A DNA stretch of 64,000 nt from Bacteroidetes bacterium HGW-Bacteroidetes-6 (GTDB taxonomy: Bacteria > Bacteroidota > Bacteroidia > Bacteroidales > DTU049). This document shows positions 26,743 to 35,791 of this stretch, piece after piece (position 1 is the first letter of the stretch; each line of letters begins with the position of its first letter). Under the pieces are notes generated by a model, which saw nothing but the letters and a program-made list of their open reading frames with translations, had not been told where the DNA came from and made no database searches. Made by a program: the position numbers and the translations under genes. The DNA lies in NCBI GenBank assembly GCA_002842495.1, contig PHDB01000007.1, forward strand, positions 1 through 64,000, read 5' to 3'.

Positions 26743-27615
26743 ATGTCGCATAAAAGTGGATTTGTAAATATCATCGGAAACCCGAATGTGGGTAAATCGA
26801 CGTTAATCAACGCATTGACTGGAGAGAAAATTTCTATTATTTCTCCCAAAGCTCAAACTACGAGGCAGCGGGTTCTTGGCTTTTTGAGCACCGAAGAATA
26901 CCAGATTGTCTTTTCGGATACTCCCGGATTTGTCGAAAAACCTTCGTACGAACTGCATCGCAAGATGCTGGGCTATATCGACACCGCTTTCGAAGATGCC
27001 GATATTGTATTGATGATGGTTGAACCCGGACAGAAGGAAATTCATGCCGGACTTCTGCTGCGGTTGCAAAACCTGAAAGTTCCTCTGATAGTGATTATTA
27101 ATAAAATTGATCTTAGCAATCAGGATGCACTCAAAGAATTGTTTCCATTTTATGAAAACATTTTTCCGAATGCCGACATAATAAGTGTATCGGCACTACA
27201 CAATTTCAATATTGATGTGTTACTTGGGCGGATTGTTGAGAAACTTCCCGATCACCCGCCATACTATCCGAAGGATGTAATGAGCGACAGAAACCTGCGC
27301 TTTTTTGTGTCGGAAATGATTCGGGAGCAAATATTTCACATTTTTGACAAAGAAATTCCGTATCATTCCGAAGTAGTTATTGACTATTTTCGCGAAGAAG
27401 AGGAAATTCCAAAAATCGGGGCTATCATATATGTGAGCCGCGAAAGTCAGAAAAAAATTCTGATTGGCCACGAAGGAAAATCAATAAAAAAACTCGGGTC
27501 ATTTGCCCGAAAAAATATAGAAGGATTCATGGGACAGCATGTTTTTCTTGATTTGACAATAAAAGTAAAAGACTGGCGCGATAACGACAAAACACTGACG
27601 CAACTGGGATATTGA
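26743..27615 (+). CDS. era: GTPase Era
   Basis: A ribosome-assembly GTPase that binds 16S rRNA near its 3' end. The 290-residue protein has G1 GNPNVGKST (10-18), G2 with TTRQRVLG, G3 DTPGF, and G4 NKID (about 123). It ends in a C-terminal KH domain (about 200-285) with IGHEGKSIKKLG, the GxxG-type RNA-binding loop. It is the first of three closely spaced genes: der starts one base after the stop codon and an S4-domain gene follows. A TACTTTTG box at 26689-26696 could be its promoter. Confidence 0.96.
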   Translation: MSHKSGFVNIIGNPNVGKSTLINALTGEKISIISPKAQTTRQRVLGFLSTEEYQIVFSDTPGFVEKPSYELHRKMLGYIDTAFEDADIVLMMVEPGQKEIHAGLLLRLQNLKVPLIVIINKIDLSNQDALKELFPFYENIFPNADIISVSALHNFNIDVLLGRIVEKLPDHPPYYPKDVMSDRNLRFFVSEMIREQIFHIFDKEIPYHSEVVIDYFREEEEIPKIGAIIYVSRESQKKILIGHEGKSIKKLGSFARKNIEGFMGQHVFLDLTIKVKDWRDNDKTLTQLGY

Positions 27616-27616
27616 C

Positions 27617-28921
27617 ATGGGAAACATTTTAGCAATCGTAGGAAGACCTAATGTAGGCAAATCGACATTTTTCAACCGCCTTGTTGGCGAACGCGAGGCC
27701 ATCGAAGACGCAACAAGCGGAGTAACACGCGACCGTCATTATGGGAAAAGCGACTGGAACGGAATTTCTTTTTCGGTGATTGACACCGGAGGCTATGTGC
27801 ACAACAGCGATGATGTTTTTGAAGGCGAAATTAAACGTCAGGTTGAATTGGCTATTTCGGAGGCCGATGCTATTTTGTTTATCACCGATGTTCACGAAGG
27901 CTTTACTCCTATGGACGAAGATGTGGCCGATTTGCTGCGCAGATGCAAAAAACCGGTTGTGATGGCGGTAAATAAAGCCGACAACAATAAAATGGCTCTC
28001 GAAATTGCCGATTTTTATTCGAGTGGTTTTGGCGAAATATTCGCCATCAGCGCCATCAATGGTAGCGGTACAGGTGAACTTCTTGACGAAATTGTAAAAT
28101 CGTTTAAGCCCGAGACCCAAGAAGAAGAAAGCGATATTGCCCGTATTGCTATTGTTGGGAGACCCAATGCCGGCAAAAGTAGTATTCTCAATACTCTTAC
28201 GGGCGAAGAACGCTCGATTGTAACACCACTTGCCGGAACAACCCGCGATAGTATTTTTACAGAATACAACAAATTCGGATTCAATTTTCGGTTGGTTGAT
28301 ACAGCCGGACTTCGCAAAAGAACTAAAATTGACGACAATGTTGAATTTTATTCAACGGTAAGAGCTATACGGTCAATCGAAAACTCGGATGTTTGTATGT
28401 TAGTGGTCGATGCTACCCGGGGTTTCGAAGCGCAGGATTTGCACATTCTCAGCATTATCAATCAAAACCGTAAAGGGGTTGTGATTGTTATGAATAAATG
28501 GGATTTGGTTGAAAAAGACCACAAAACCATGGAGCAGTTTAAGGAGATGATTGAGCATAAAATAAAGCCTCAGACCGAAGTTCCTATGGTTTTTACAAGT
28601 GCGACCGAAAAAACCAGAGTGATAAAAATGCTTGAATTACTGCAAATGGTTCATGAAAACAGGCGTAGAAAAATCAGCACTTCAAAGCTCAATAATGTTA
28701 TGCTGCCTATCATTACCGAGACAGCGCCTCCAATGTACAAGGGAAAACGCGTAAAGATTAAATATATTACACAACTACAGCTGGCCTATCCATCGTTTGT
28801 GTTTTTCTGCAACCTGCCTCAATATATCAAAGAACCGTATCGCCGGTTCATTGAGCGAAAAATGCGTGAAAACTTTGATTTTGCCGGATGTAACATCATG
28901 CTTTACTTCAGAGAAAAATAA
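27617..28921 (+). CDS. der: GTPase Der (EngA), 50S ribosome assembly
   Basis: A double-G-domain GTPase needed for 50S subunit maturation. In the 434-residue protein the first G domain has GRPNVGKST (8-16), DTGGY and NKAD. The second has GRPNAGKSS (about 180-188), DTAGLRKR and NKWD. The C-terminal KH-like domain (about 355-434) ends YRRFIERKMRENFDF, where most homologues read similarly. Tandem placement with era (1-base gap) and the S4 gene (2-base gap) suggests a ribosome-assembly operon. Confidence 0.97.
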   Translation: MGNILAIVGRPNVGKSTFFNRLVGEREAIEDATSGVTRDRHYGKSDWNGISFSVIDTGGYVHNSDDVFEGEIKRQVELAISEADAILFITDVHEGFTPMDEDVADLLRRCKKPVVMAVNKADNNKMALEIADFYSSGFGEIFAISAINGSGTGELLDEIVKSFKPETQEEESDIARIAIVGRPNAGKSSILNTLTGEERSIVTPLAGTTRDSIFTEYNKFGFNFRLVDTAGLRKRTKIDDNVEFYSTVRAIRSIENSDVCMLVVDATRGFEAQDLHILSIINQNRKGVVIVMNKWDLVEKDHKTMEQFKEMIEHKIKPQTEVPMVFTSATEKTRVIKMLELLQMVHENRRRKISTSKLNNVMLPIITETAPPMYKGKRVKIKYITQLQLAYPSFVFFCNLPQYIKEPYRRFIERKMRENFDFAGCNIMLYFREK

Positions 28922-28923
28922 TC

Positions 28924-29289
28924 ATGCGGGTCGATAAGTATTTATGGACTGTAAGAGTGTTTAAAACCCGCACGATTGCCACCGAAGCCTGCCGCACAGG
29001 CAGAGTGAATATTAATGGAAGCGAGGTGAAAGCAGCCCGGGAGGTAATCGTTGGCGATTCTATTTCAATCCGGCTTCAATCGTTTACTCGTACAGTAGTT
29101 GTGGTTGGTTTTCCCAAAGCACGTGTTGGAGCAAAACTGGTTGCACAATACATGGTCGATAAAACACCGGAAGAAGAAATAAAAAAGCTCGAATTGGCAC
29201 GCGAACGCCTTGTTTTTCAACGACCTAAAGGAACGGGGCGTCCAACAAAAAAAGACCGTCGGGAATTGGATGAATGGATGGAAGAATGA
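28924..29289 (+). CDS. S4-domain RNA-binding protein, Hsp15 type
   Basis: A 121-residue basic protein with the S4 RNA-binding domain at 1-60 (MRVDKYLWTVRVFKTRTIATEACRTG, then VNINGSEVKAAREV and GDSISI). A C-terminal positively charged extension (KGTGRPTKKDRREL) follows. The pattern is that of Hsp15/HslR, which binds free 50S subunits carrying stalled nascent chains. It is the last gene of the era-der unit and shares the theme of large-subunit quality control. Confidence 0.9.
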   Translation: MRVDKYLWTVRVFKTRTIATEACRTGRVNINGSEVKAAREVIVGDSISIRLQSFTRTVVVVGFPKARVGAKLVAQYMVDKTPEEEIKKLELARERLVFQRPKGTGRPTKKDRRELDEWMEE

Positions 29290-29487
29290 TTCTTCTTTCT
29301 GCTTTCAGATGTTAGGCAATTGTTAAAAATAAATATAATCGTACTTTTATTGCTATTTTTGTAATAAGAGAAAAATTTCAGCATTTAATTATTTTTCGAA
29401 TTCAGCAATTATGTTGATAATCAATATTCAGGGAAATTGATAATTTTTTTTAATGCTGAATATTTATTTTTAAAATACTCAATTTCC

Positions 29488-29519
29488 TTGTTAATTTTAA
29501 ATCTTTACACTTATGTTTG
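29488..29519 (+). promoter_or_regulatory. Promoter of the acetyltransferase-racemase operon
   Basis: TTG (29488-29490), 21 bases, then TATGTTTG (29512-29519) fits the Bacteroidota promoter pattern. The start should be near 29523, which excludes an in-frame ATG-like start at 29517 and supports the ATG at 29553. The rest of the 263-bp gap after the S4 gene is AT-rich and featureless. Confidence 0.6.
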
Positions 29520-29552
29520 TATTATGCATATGTGTTGTTAAACCTTGATAAA

Positions 29553-29999
29553 ATGAAAATTATTTCTATTCGTCAATCTATTGACTTCGATCCGATTCTT
29601 TCTCGTGAACAATTTAGTTCTTTTCTTTTTAACCACTTGATTCCATTTGGCGATCCGATTGAAGATATTGAAAAATGCATCGACTATGCTTTCTCGGAAA
29701 ATGAATTTGCCGGCGGTTTCTTACTTGCAGCCCTTGAAAATGAAAAATTGTGTGGTGCGCTTATTGTCAATAACACAGGGATGTCGGGCTATATTCCAGA
29801 GCATATTATTGTTTATGTTGCTGTTGATAGTTCAATGCGCGGAAAGGGAATTGGCCGCCAACTAATAGAAAAAGCCATCTCGATGTGTGATGGAAATATG
29901 AAATTGCATGTGGAATACGACAATCCTGCAAAACGACTGTATGAGCGTATTGGCTTTGAATCAAAATATGCAGATATGCGTTACCAAAACAAAAAATAA
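29553..29999 (+). CDS. GNAT-family N-acetyltransferase
   Basis: A 148-residue acetyltransferase with the GNAT core: beta strands GGFLLAALENEKLCGALIV and IIVYVAVDSSMRGKGIGRQLIEKA, in which RGKGIG is the acetyl-CoA pyrophosphate-binding loop, and the C-terminal NPAKRLYERIGFE. The substrate is unknown. Its stop codon overlaps the start of the racemase gene (TAATG), so the two are translationally coupled and may act on the same amino acid or amine. Confidence 0.88.
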   Translation: MKIISIRQSIDFDPILSREQFSSFLFNHLIPFGDPIEDIEKCIDYAFSENEFAGGFLLAALENEKLCGALIVNNTGMSGYIPEHIIVYVAVDSSMRGKGIGRQLIEKAISMCDGNMKLHVEYDNPAKRLYERIGFESKYADMRYQNKK

Positions 30000-31099
30000 T
30001 GGCTGAACTTAATATCAATATTGGGAAAATAACCGATAATATTCGAAAAATAGGAAATTTTCTGGCTTCCCGCAATGTGCAATGGAGTTTGATTACCAAG
30101 GTTTTTTCAGGTGAGATATCATTGCTCGAAAAAATTCTTCGCGAAGATTTACTTAAAAATATTCATTCAGTTGGCGATTCCCGGCTTTCTTCTCTGAAAA
30201 ACCTGAAGCAGGTGAATCCGGATGTGAAAACAATATATATCAAACCTCCGGCAGCAGCTTATGCCGAGGATGTTGTGAAATTTGCCGATATAAGTTTGAA
30301 CTCATCATACAGAACAATTTCCAAGCTGAACGACATTGCCAAAAAAATGAATAAACGGCATAGTATCATTATTATGATTGAGCTTGGCGAGTTGCGCGAA
30401 GGTGTGATGCGTCACGATTTAATGGAGTTTTACAATAAGGTTTTTCAACTTGACAATATTGAGGTGGTTGGACTTGGAACAAACTTAGGCTGCATGTATG
30501 GTGTTGAGCCAACTTACGACAAATTGCTGCAGTTGGTTTTATATAAGCAGCTTATTGAATGTCGATTCAACAAAGAACTCAACTTGATTTCGGGTGGAAG
30601 TTCTATAACATTGCCAATGGTTGATACTGGTATGTTCCCAAAAGAAGTGAATCATTTGCGAATTGGGGAGGCTGCGTTTTTTGGTACCAGTCCGCTCAAC
30701 AACGAGCTGTTTCAGGATCTCAATGGCGACGCTTTTGCCTATTTTGCCAATATAATAGAACTTGAGGAAAAAAACATTGTCCCTGACGGGGTTATTTCTG
30801 ATGGCAATGTGGGTCATGCCGTTGATATTGATGATCTGGAGAGAGGTAAGACAAGCTACAAAGCTATTCTCGATTTTGGATTGCTTGATGTTGACAAAGA
30901 TAGCCTCATGCCGGTAAATTCCGATGTGAAATATGTTGGCATTACTTCCGATATGACCGTTGTCGATATTGGCAACAATCGCGATAGTGAAGGAAAAACC
31001 AAATACCATGTTGGAGGGAAGATGGCATTTAAGCCCGACTATATGGGTGTTGCCCGTCTTCTTAATTCGCGCTTTACTGAAAAGATAATTGTATCGTGA
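29999..31099 (+). CDS. PLP-dependent alanine/ornithine racemase-like enzyme
   Basis: A 366-residue protein with the alanine-racemase N-terminal TIM barrel. PLP Lys34 lies in SLITKVFSG, the usual position near the N-terminus, followed by HSVGDSRLSSL, IMIELGELREGV, GLGTNLGC and LISGGSSITLP, and then HLRIGEAAFFG. A C-terminal beta domain is present but divergent. The pattern matches the alanine/ornithine racemase family (YhfX or ornithine racemase type) rather than Alr of peptidoglycan synthesis. Racemisation of ornithine or another amino acid is inferred; the coupled acetyltransferase could act on its product. Confidence 0.83.
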   Translation: MAELNINIGKITDNIRKIGNFLASRNVQWSLITKVFSGEISLLEKILREDLLKNIHSVGDSRLSSLKNLKQVNPDVKTIYIKPPAAAYAEDVVKFADISLNSSYRTISKLNDIAKKMNKRHSIIIMIELGELREGVMRHDLMEFYNKVFQLDNIEVVGLGTNLGCMYGVEPTYDKLLQLVLYKQLIECRFNKELNLISGGSSITLPMVDTGMFPKEVNHLRIGEAAFFGTSPLNNELFQDLNGDAFAYFANIIELEEKNIVPDGVISDGNVGHAVDIDDLERGKTSYKAILDFGLLDVDKDSLMPVNSDVKYVGITSDMTVVDIGNNRDSEGKTKYHVGGKMAFKPDYMGVARLLNSRFTEKIIVS

Positions 31100-31120
31100 T
31101 TTTTAAATAATAGACAGCCT

Positions 31121-31146
31121 CAAAAGCTTGAAAAAGAAGCTTTTTG
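31121..31146 (+). terminator. Possible terminator after the racemase gene
   Basis: The stem CAAAAGCTT (31121-31129) with AAGCTTTTTG (31137-31146) closes a 7-base AG-rich loop, 21 bp after the stop codon. The T-run lies inside the right arm, so efficiency is uncertain. Confidence 0.4.
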
Positions 31147-31256
31147 ATGTTTGCAAATTTTCTAATTACAGCATATTCAGAAGAGATGTTGATTTTTGTG
31201 AGCTTTGGGTTTTATGGAAATAAAAGCTTTTTGTATCTTAGCCCAAAATAATTACT

Positions 31257-32819
31257 ATGAAAATCATAATTCTTGTGTTAAGTCTGTTTGTTGTGCAACT
31301 GGCATTTGCCCAAAACACGGTGCCCGTACAGCTCAATATTTTCAAAAATGGCACCTACTTCATTATGCGCGAAGGAAGTGCCAACATCACAAATTACGAA
31401 GCTCCGGTGATGGCACCCACTTCGCCATTGCTAAGTACCTACTGGCTGTCGACCACCAAAGACGCCAAAGTAGAACAAATTCGCTTTGTTTACGACACTC
31501 TTAAAAACAAGCGCTCGTTTGCTTCGTATCCCGATTTACTTAAAGCAAACACCGGCAAAAAAGTTAAGGTTGCTTACATGATTGACGATAAAAACATCAG
31601 GGAGCTGTCTGGGATACTTGGAGATTACAATACCAAATCTCTGATGATGAAAATTAAAACCAACGATAACAAAACCACTTATCTTTATTCTTCGCAGATT
31701 AAGGAATTGACTTTTGAAGAGACTCCAATTGAAAAAATTGAAGTTGACAGCGTAGTTCGTCGTGGTTTTGTGAAATTCAGCAAACAAACAGGTTCTGTTC
31801 CTGTGCGTATTTCGTATATGCAAAGCGGAATTCAGTGGACACCGTGCTACAACATTAAAATTTTGAACGACAAAGAAGTGCAGCTCGAGCTGAAAGCTAC
31901 CATCGAAAACAACATGGAAGCCGATATTGTGAACACCGATTTAGTTCTTACCGTTGGCAGTCCCAATTTCTTCTATGGCGCTCAGCTCGACCCGATTGCA
32001 ACAAGTTATTTGTCCAATAACGTTACATATGGCTGGGGTGGTGCAGCATTGGGTCAATTTTCGAATGCCCGTTTCGACAATTACCAGGTTCTGGCCGAAG
32101 ATGTATCCTCTTCGAGTGGGAATACTGTTGATTTCAACAACTACTACAATTACAACACCGGTGGCGAAAAATCGAACGATTTGTATTTCTACAAATGCGG
32201 AAAAGTGACCTTGCCCATCAACAGCAAAACATCGGTGATGATTTTTTCGCAGAATACCACTTACAAAGACATTTACGAAGTATCGATAGGCGACTTGGTG
32301 AACTACCAGGGCAATCGCTACATCATGGATACAGATAAAAACCGTCAGACCGTATTTCACAGTCTTCGGTTGACCAATATGACCGAGCAGCCATTCACCA
32401 CAGGACCCGTTTTTGTTCTCGACCAAAATCTGATGCCTTTGGCTCAGGATCAACTCAAATATACTCCGGTGAAAGGCGAAACCAGTGTCCAGCTTGCACG
32501 TTCAAGCGATGTGGTTGTTACTTACACCGAAGAAGAACAATCCAGAACCGATAATTTCACCACCATTAATAAAACTCGTTACGCCAAAGTAATAATCAAG
32601 GGTGAAATTAACATTGAGAATTTGCAGGATAAATCGATCAATCTGAAAATTGACAAATCGATTTATGCAGCGGTTACTGAATGTTCCGATGCTGGCATTT
32701 TCAAGAAAGCAGGATCTTACTACGGTGTCAATCCGCTCACAAATATTAAGTGGGATTTGAATCTCAAAGGCGGAGAGAAGAAAAAGGTAACCTACTCATA
32801 CGAAGTATTGGTTCAATAA
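31257..32819 (+). CDS. Secreted DUF4139-domain protein
   Basis: A 520-residue protein with a signal peptide (1-18, ending AFAQ). The C-terminal two thirds carry the DUF4139 pattern: RISYMQSGIQWTPCYNIKI, LELKATIENNMEADIVNTDLVLTVGSPNF, then Ig-like strands and LKGGEKKKVTYSYEVLV at the end. DUF4139 proteins are exported beta-rich proteins sometimes called mucoidy-inhibitor-like; their biochemical role is not known. It begins an apparent operon with a small membrane protein (9-base gap) and a glycosyltransferase. Confidence 0.82.
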   Translation: MKIIILVLSLFVVQLAFAQNTVPVQLNIFKNGTYFIMREGSANITNYEAPVMAPTSPLLSTYWLSTTKDAKVEQIRFVYDTLKNKRSFASYPDLLKANTGKKVKVAYMIDDKNIRELSGILGDYNTKSLMMKIKTNDNKTTYLYSSQIKELTFEETPIEKIEVDSVVRRGFVKFSKQTGSVPVRISYMQSGIQWTPCYNIKILNDKEVQLELKATIENNMEADIVNTDLVLTVGSPNFFYGAQLDPIATSYLSNNVTYGWGGAALGQFSNARFDNYQVLAEDVSSSSGNTVDFNNYYNYNTGGEKSNDLYFYKCGKVTLPINSKTSVMIFSQNTTYKDIYEVSIGDLVNYQGNRYIMDTDKNRQTVFHSLRLTNMTEQPFTTGPVFVLDQNLMPLAQDQLKYTPVKGETSVQLARSSDVVVTYTEEEQSRTDNFTTINKTRYAKVIIKGEINIENLQDKSINLKIDKSIYAAVTECSDAGIFKKAGSYYGVNPLTNIKWDLNLKGGEKKKVTYSYEVLVQ

Positions 32820-32828
32820 ATCTCGTAT

Positions 32829-33284
32829 ATGGGCAAGCGTTTAAAAGTTCTGAAAATCATTTTTCTGGCTCTACTATTGGAAACCCTTGTTTTCTTTGTT
32901 GCTGTGCTTATTTTTAAAGCAAGCGAAGGATTCGAGTTTATGAATGTGGAGTCTCAAATTATCTATGTGATTACCGGAATTGCAATTACTGGTATCCTGA
33001 TTGCATCGCAGCTTATTTCAAAAGTTTTACTGCAAAAAATGGTCGAAGCCACAGACAGACAGGCCCGCATTTCGAAATATCTTACCATATGCATTGTCCG
33101 TTGGGCTTTGATGGAAGCAGCTATGTTGTTTAGCATTACTATTATGATGGTTACAGGAACATGGGTCGCAGCAATTGCTTTTGCCTTTCTATTCATTTTA
33201 TTTCTATCTTTCAATCCATCACGTAGCAGAATAGAACGTGAATTGGGCTTTGAAGAAGATGTTGATATGCGCCATGAGCTTTAA
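32829..33284 (+). CDS. Small integral membrane protein, unknown function
   Basis: A 151-residue protein with about four membrane helices (roughly 8-30, 42-64, 88-110 and 112-137) and a charged C-terminal tail (RSRIERELGFEEDVDMRHEL). No family recognised. It overlaps the glycosyltransferase start by 11 bases and follows the DUF4139 gene by 9, so all three are probably expressed together. Confidence 0.7.
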   Translation: MGKRLKVLKIIFLALLLETLVFFVAVLIFKASEGFEFMNVESQIIYVITGIAITGILIASQLISKVLLQKMVEATDRQARISKYLTICIVRWALMEAAMLFSITIMMVTGTWVAAIAFAFLFILFLSFNPSRSRIERELGFEEDVDMRHEL

Positions 33285-34284
33285 GACCATAATTATTAGT
33301 CGCACCGATGCTATTGGCGACGTTGTCCTAACGTTGCCAATGGCTGTTTTTATCAAGGAGAGGCTTCCCGACTGCAAAATTGTGTTTCTGGGTCGCAACT
33401 ATACCAACGATGTAGTTACTGCTTGTTCGGCTGTCGATGAGTTTGTTAGTTGGGATAATATAGCTCAAAACGCAGCAGAAGAGATAAAAAATTTACATGC
33501 CGATGCCATTATTCATGTTTTTCCGCGCAAAGAATTGGCAAAGGCTGCAAAAGAAGCCGGAATTCCAGTGCGAATAGGAACATCGCATCGGATTTTTCAT
33601 TTATCAACTTGCAACCGTCGGATTCGCTTCAGTCGTAAACGATCCGATTTACACGAAGCTCAGCTCAATTTTTTTTTATTGAAAGGCCTCGGGTTTTTTG
33701 AAATTCCAAAACTTGATGAACTGCGTAAATTCTATTTGCTTAATCGGATACATCCGCTTCATCACGAGCTTGCAAAGCTTTTGCATCTCGATCGTTTTCG
33801 AATTATTTTGCATCCTGGCTCACGCGGAAGTGCAAGAGAGTGGGGAATAGACCACTTTGCCGAATTGATTGTTTTACTGCCACCTGATCGCTTTCAGATT
33901 TTTGTAACCGGAACCGAAAAAGAAGGTGAACTCTTTCGAAGTGAGCTTTGTACACCATTTAGCCATGTCAACGATTTGTCGGGCAAGTTAAGTCTGGGTG
34001 AGCTTATTGGGTTTATTCATCAATGCGATGTATTGGTGGCAGCCAGTACCGGGCCGTTACATATTGCTGCTGCTGCTGGTATTTTTGCTGTAGGGATTTA
34101 CCCTCCCATCAAACCTATGCATCCGGGACGTTGGGCTCCATTGGGAAAAAACGCAAAAGTATTTGTTGCCGAAAAAGAGTGTTCTGATTGCAGGGGTGGA
34201 TTGCCATGTCATTGTATGCGCGAAATCAGTGCTCAAAGCGTTGCCGAATATATTGCCGCTTCGGTTGGCAGAACAAAGAGATAG
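33274..34284 (+). CDS. Glycosyltransferase family 9 (heptosyltransferase-like)
   Basis: A 336-residue enzyme with the GT9 layout: N-terminal KTIIISRTDAIGDVVLTLPM (the DxxGD loop), FLGRNYTNDVV, and a C-terminal Rossmann half with IILHPGSRGSAREW, FQIFVTGTEKEGE and VAASTGPLHIAAAAG, the donor-site motif. GT9 enzymes add heptose or related sugars to lipopolysaccharide core. The ATG at 33274 is chosen because homologues begin at KTIIISR; 33238 would add 12 residues inside the previous gene. It is convergent with the MBOAT gene, with 11 bp between stops. Confidence 0.92.
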   Translation: MSFKTIIISRTDAIGDVVLTLPMAVFIKERLPDCKIVFLGRNYTNDVVTACSAVDEFVSWDNIAQNAAEEIKNLHADAIIHVFPRKELAKAAKEAGIPVRIGTSHRIFHLSTCNRRIRFSRKRSDLHEAQLNFFLLKGLGFFEIPKLDELRKFYLLNRIHPLHHELAKLLHLDRFRIILHPGSRGSAREWGIDHFAELIVLLPPDRFQIFVTGTEKEGELFRSELCTPFSHVNDLSGKLSLGELIGFIHQCDVLVAASTGPLHIAAAAGIFAVGIYPPIKPMHPGRWAPLGKNAKVFVAEKECSDCRGGLPCHCMREISAQSVAEYIAASVGRTKR

Positions 34285-34295
34285 CAATCGGTTGG

Positions 34296-35789
34296 CTAGA
34301 ATTTAATATAAATGAAAGGCATTGCATCGAGGCTGTAAAGCTGGTATAGCAAAACAACCAATATGGCAAACAGCAATGATTTGATTGTCCAATGAAGTTT
34401 GACAAATGCTTTAAATATTCCCGTATACATTTTTATCGGCAGATATTGCAGTAGCAGCCCTCCAATCATGAGCAAAAACGGAATGGTGTAAATGCCAAAC
34501 CATGTGCTAAACAACGAAAAGTCGATATCGTTGAACATAAAATTGTAGAATTCTTTTGCTTTGGTAAGGTTGGGTACTTTCAGCAGCACTGCTGTGAAAA
34601 CAAGAAAATGGAAGGTGATAAAAATACTGATGAAAGAGTAAAGCGCCTTTGGGAACCATTTTTTTATTTTCGAACGTGCATTCTGACTCACAACATCCCA
34701 GGCAATAGCGGTGCCATGTAAAACTCCCCACGTTACAAAAGTGAGTGCTGCGCCATGCCATAGCCCTGATATGAAAAAAGTGATAAAAACAGCCAAAAGA
34801 ATCATTATTTTTCCACCGCGGCGCCAAGCGAAAGCCAAAGGCTGATAAAGATATTCGTTGAGCCAATTGTATAGTGTAATGTGCCATCGACGCCAAAATT
34901 CAGTAATATTACCAGCCAAAAATGGCTTGTTGAAGTTGTGCTCGATGGTGAAACCCATCAGAAAACCAAAGCCAACCATCATGTCGGTGTAACCGGCAAA
35001 ATCGAAATAGAGCTGAAGTAATCCGCCATACGAAGCCATAAGCGCATCGAGACCGGTAAAATATTGCGGACTTTCGAAAACCCTGTCAACCAGGTTGGCT
35101 GCAAGGTAATCGGCAAAAACAATTTTTTTGATTAATCCGAGCATGATCAGAAACATCCCTTTGCTAAGAGTTTCCCGATCGATAAGCGGCTTTGAGATAA
35201 ACTGAGGAAGCAAATCGCGCGCTTTCGAAATGGGCCCGGCCATAATATTCGGAAAAAACGAAACGTACAGTAAATATCGGAACCAGTTGCGCTCAGGCTC
35301 TTCAATCATTTCTCGATGTATATCAAAGATGTAAGTCAACGATTTGAAAACAAAATAGGAAATACCGAGTGGTTGTACAATTTTCAGCAATACAGGCTCG
35401 ATTCCCGGATGAACAAGACCTGTCCAGCTTTCAATCAGGAAGTTGGTGTATTTGAAATATAGCAACGCGCCAACGTTCATTACCAATGATAATACCAGCA
35501 ATAATTTCTTGTTTTGTGGAGTTTTGGCCTTAAATATTCCCTTCCCGATAAAGTAATCGATGCTGGCCATCAAAACCATAACACCTACAAAATATCCGCT
35601 GATTTTATAGTAGAAATAGAGACTGAATATCAGCAGTAAACCATTGCGGATAGGCCGACTGTTGAAAAACACAGAATACAACAGATAAAACACGCCAAAA
35701 AGAAGAAAAAATGTAACCGATTGGAATACAAGAGGCTGCGAAGGCAGGTATTGCAGCGATGAGAAGAAATCGTTCCAGGTGAAAGTCAT
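34296..35789 (-). CDS. MBOAT membrane O-acyltransferase (DltB/AlgI-like), last gene of the Dlt-like operon
   Basis: A 497-residue polytopic protein with about ten membrane helices. It has the MBOAT core: FFPNIMAGPISKA, YFDFAGYTDMMVG, FWRRWHITLYNWL, and the catalytic-His segment SGLWHGAALTFVTWG (about 345-360). It moves an acyl or aminoacyl group from a cytoplasmic carrier to a target outside the membrane. Where AlgI and the second MBOAT here read YIPLGGNRKG, this one reads YQPLAFAWRRGGK, so it is a divergent subgroup. It lies 2 bases after the SGNH-LysM gene in a six-gene operon with a carrier protein and an adenylating enzyme. Confidence 0.9.
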   Translation of the reverse strand: MTFTWNDFFSSLQYLPSQPLVFQSVTFFLLFGVFYLLYSVFFNSRPIRNGLLLIFSLYFYYKISGYFVGVMVLMASIDYFIGKGIFKAKTPQNKKLLLVLSLVMNVGALLYFKYTNFLIESWTGLVHPGIEPVLLKIVQPLGISYFVFKSLTYIFDIHREMIEEPERNWFRYLLYVSFFPNIMAGPISKARDLLPQFISKPLIDRETLSKGMFLIMLGLIKKIVFADYLAANLVDRVFESPQYFTGLDALMASYGGLLQLYFDFAGYTDMMVGFGFLMGFTIEHNFNKPFLAGNITEFWRRWHITLYNWLNEYLYQPLAFAWRRGGKIMILLAVFITFFISGLWHGAALTFVTWGVLHGTAIAWDVVSQNARSKIKKWFPKALYSFISIFITFHFLVFTAVLLKVPNLTKAKEFYNFMFNDIDFSLFSTWFGIYTIPFLLMIGGLLLQYLPIKMYTGIFKAFVKLHWTIKSLLFAILVVLLYQLYSLDAMPFIYIKF

Positions 35790-35791
35790 GG

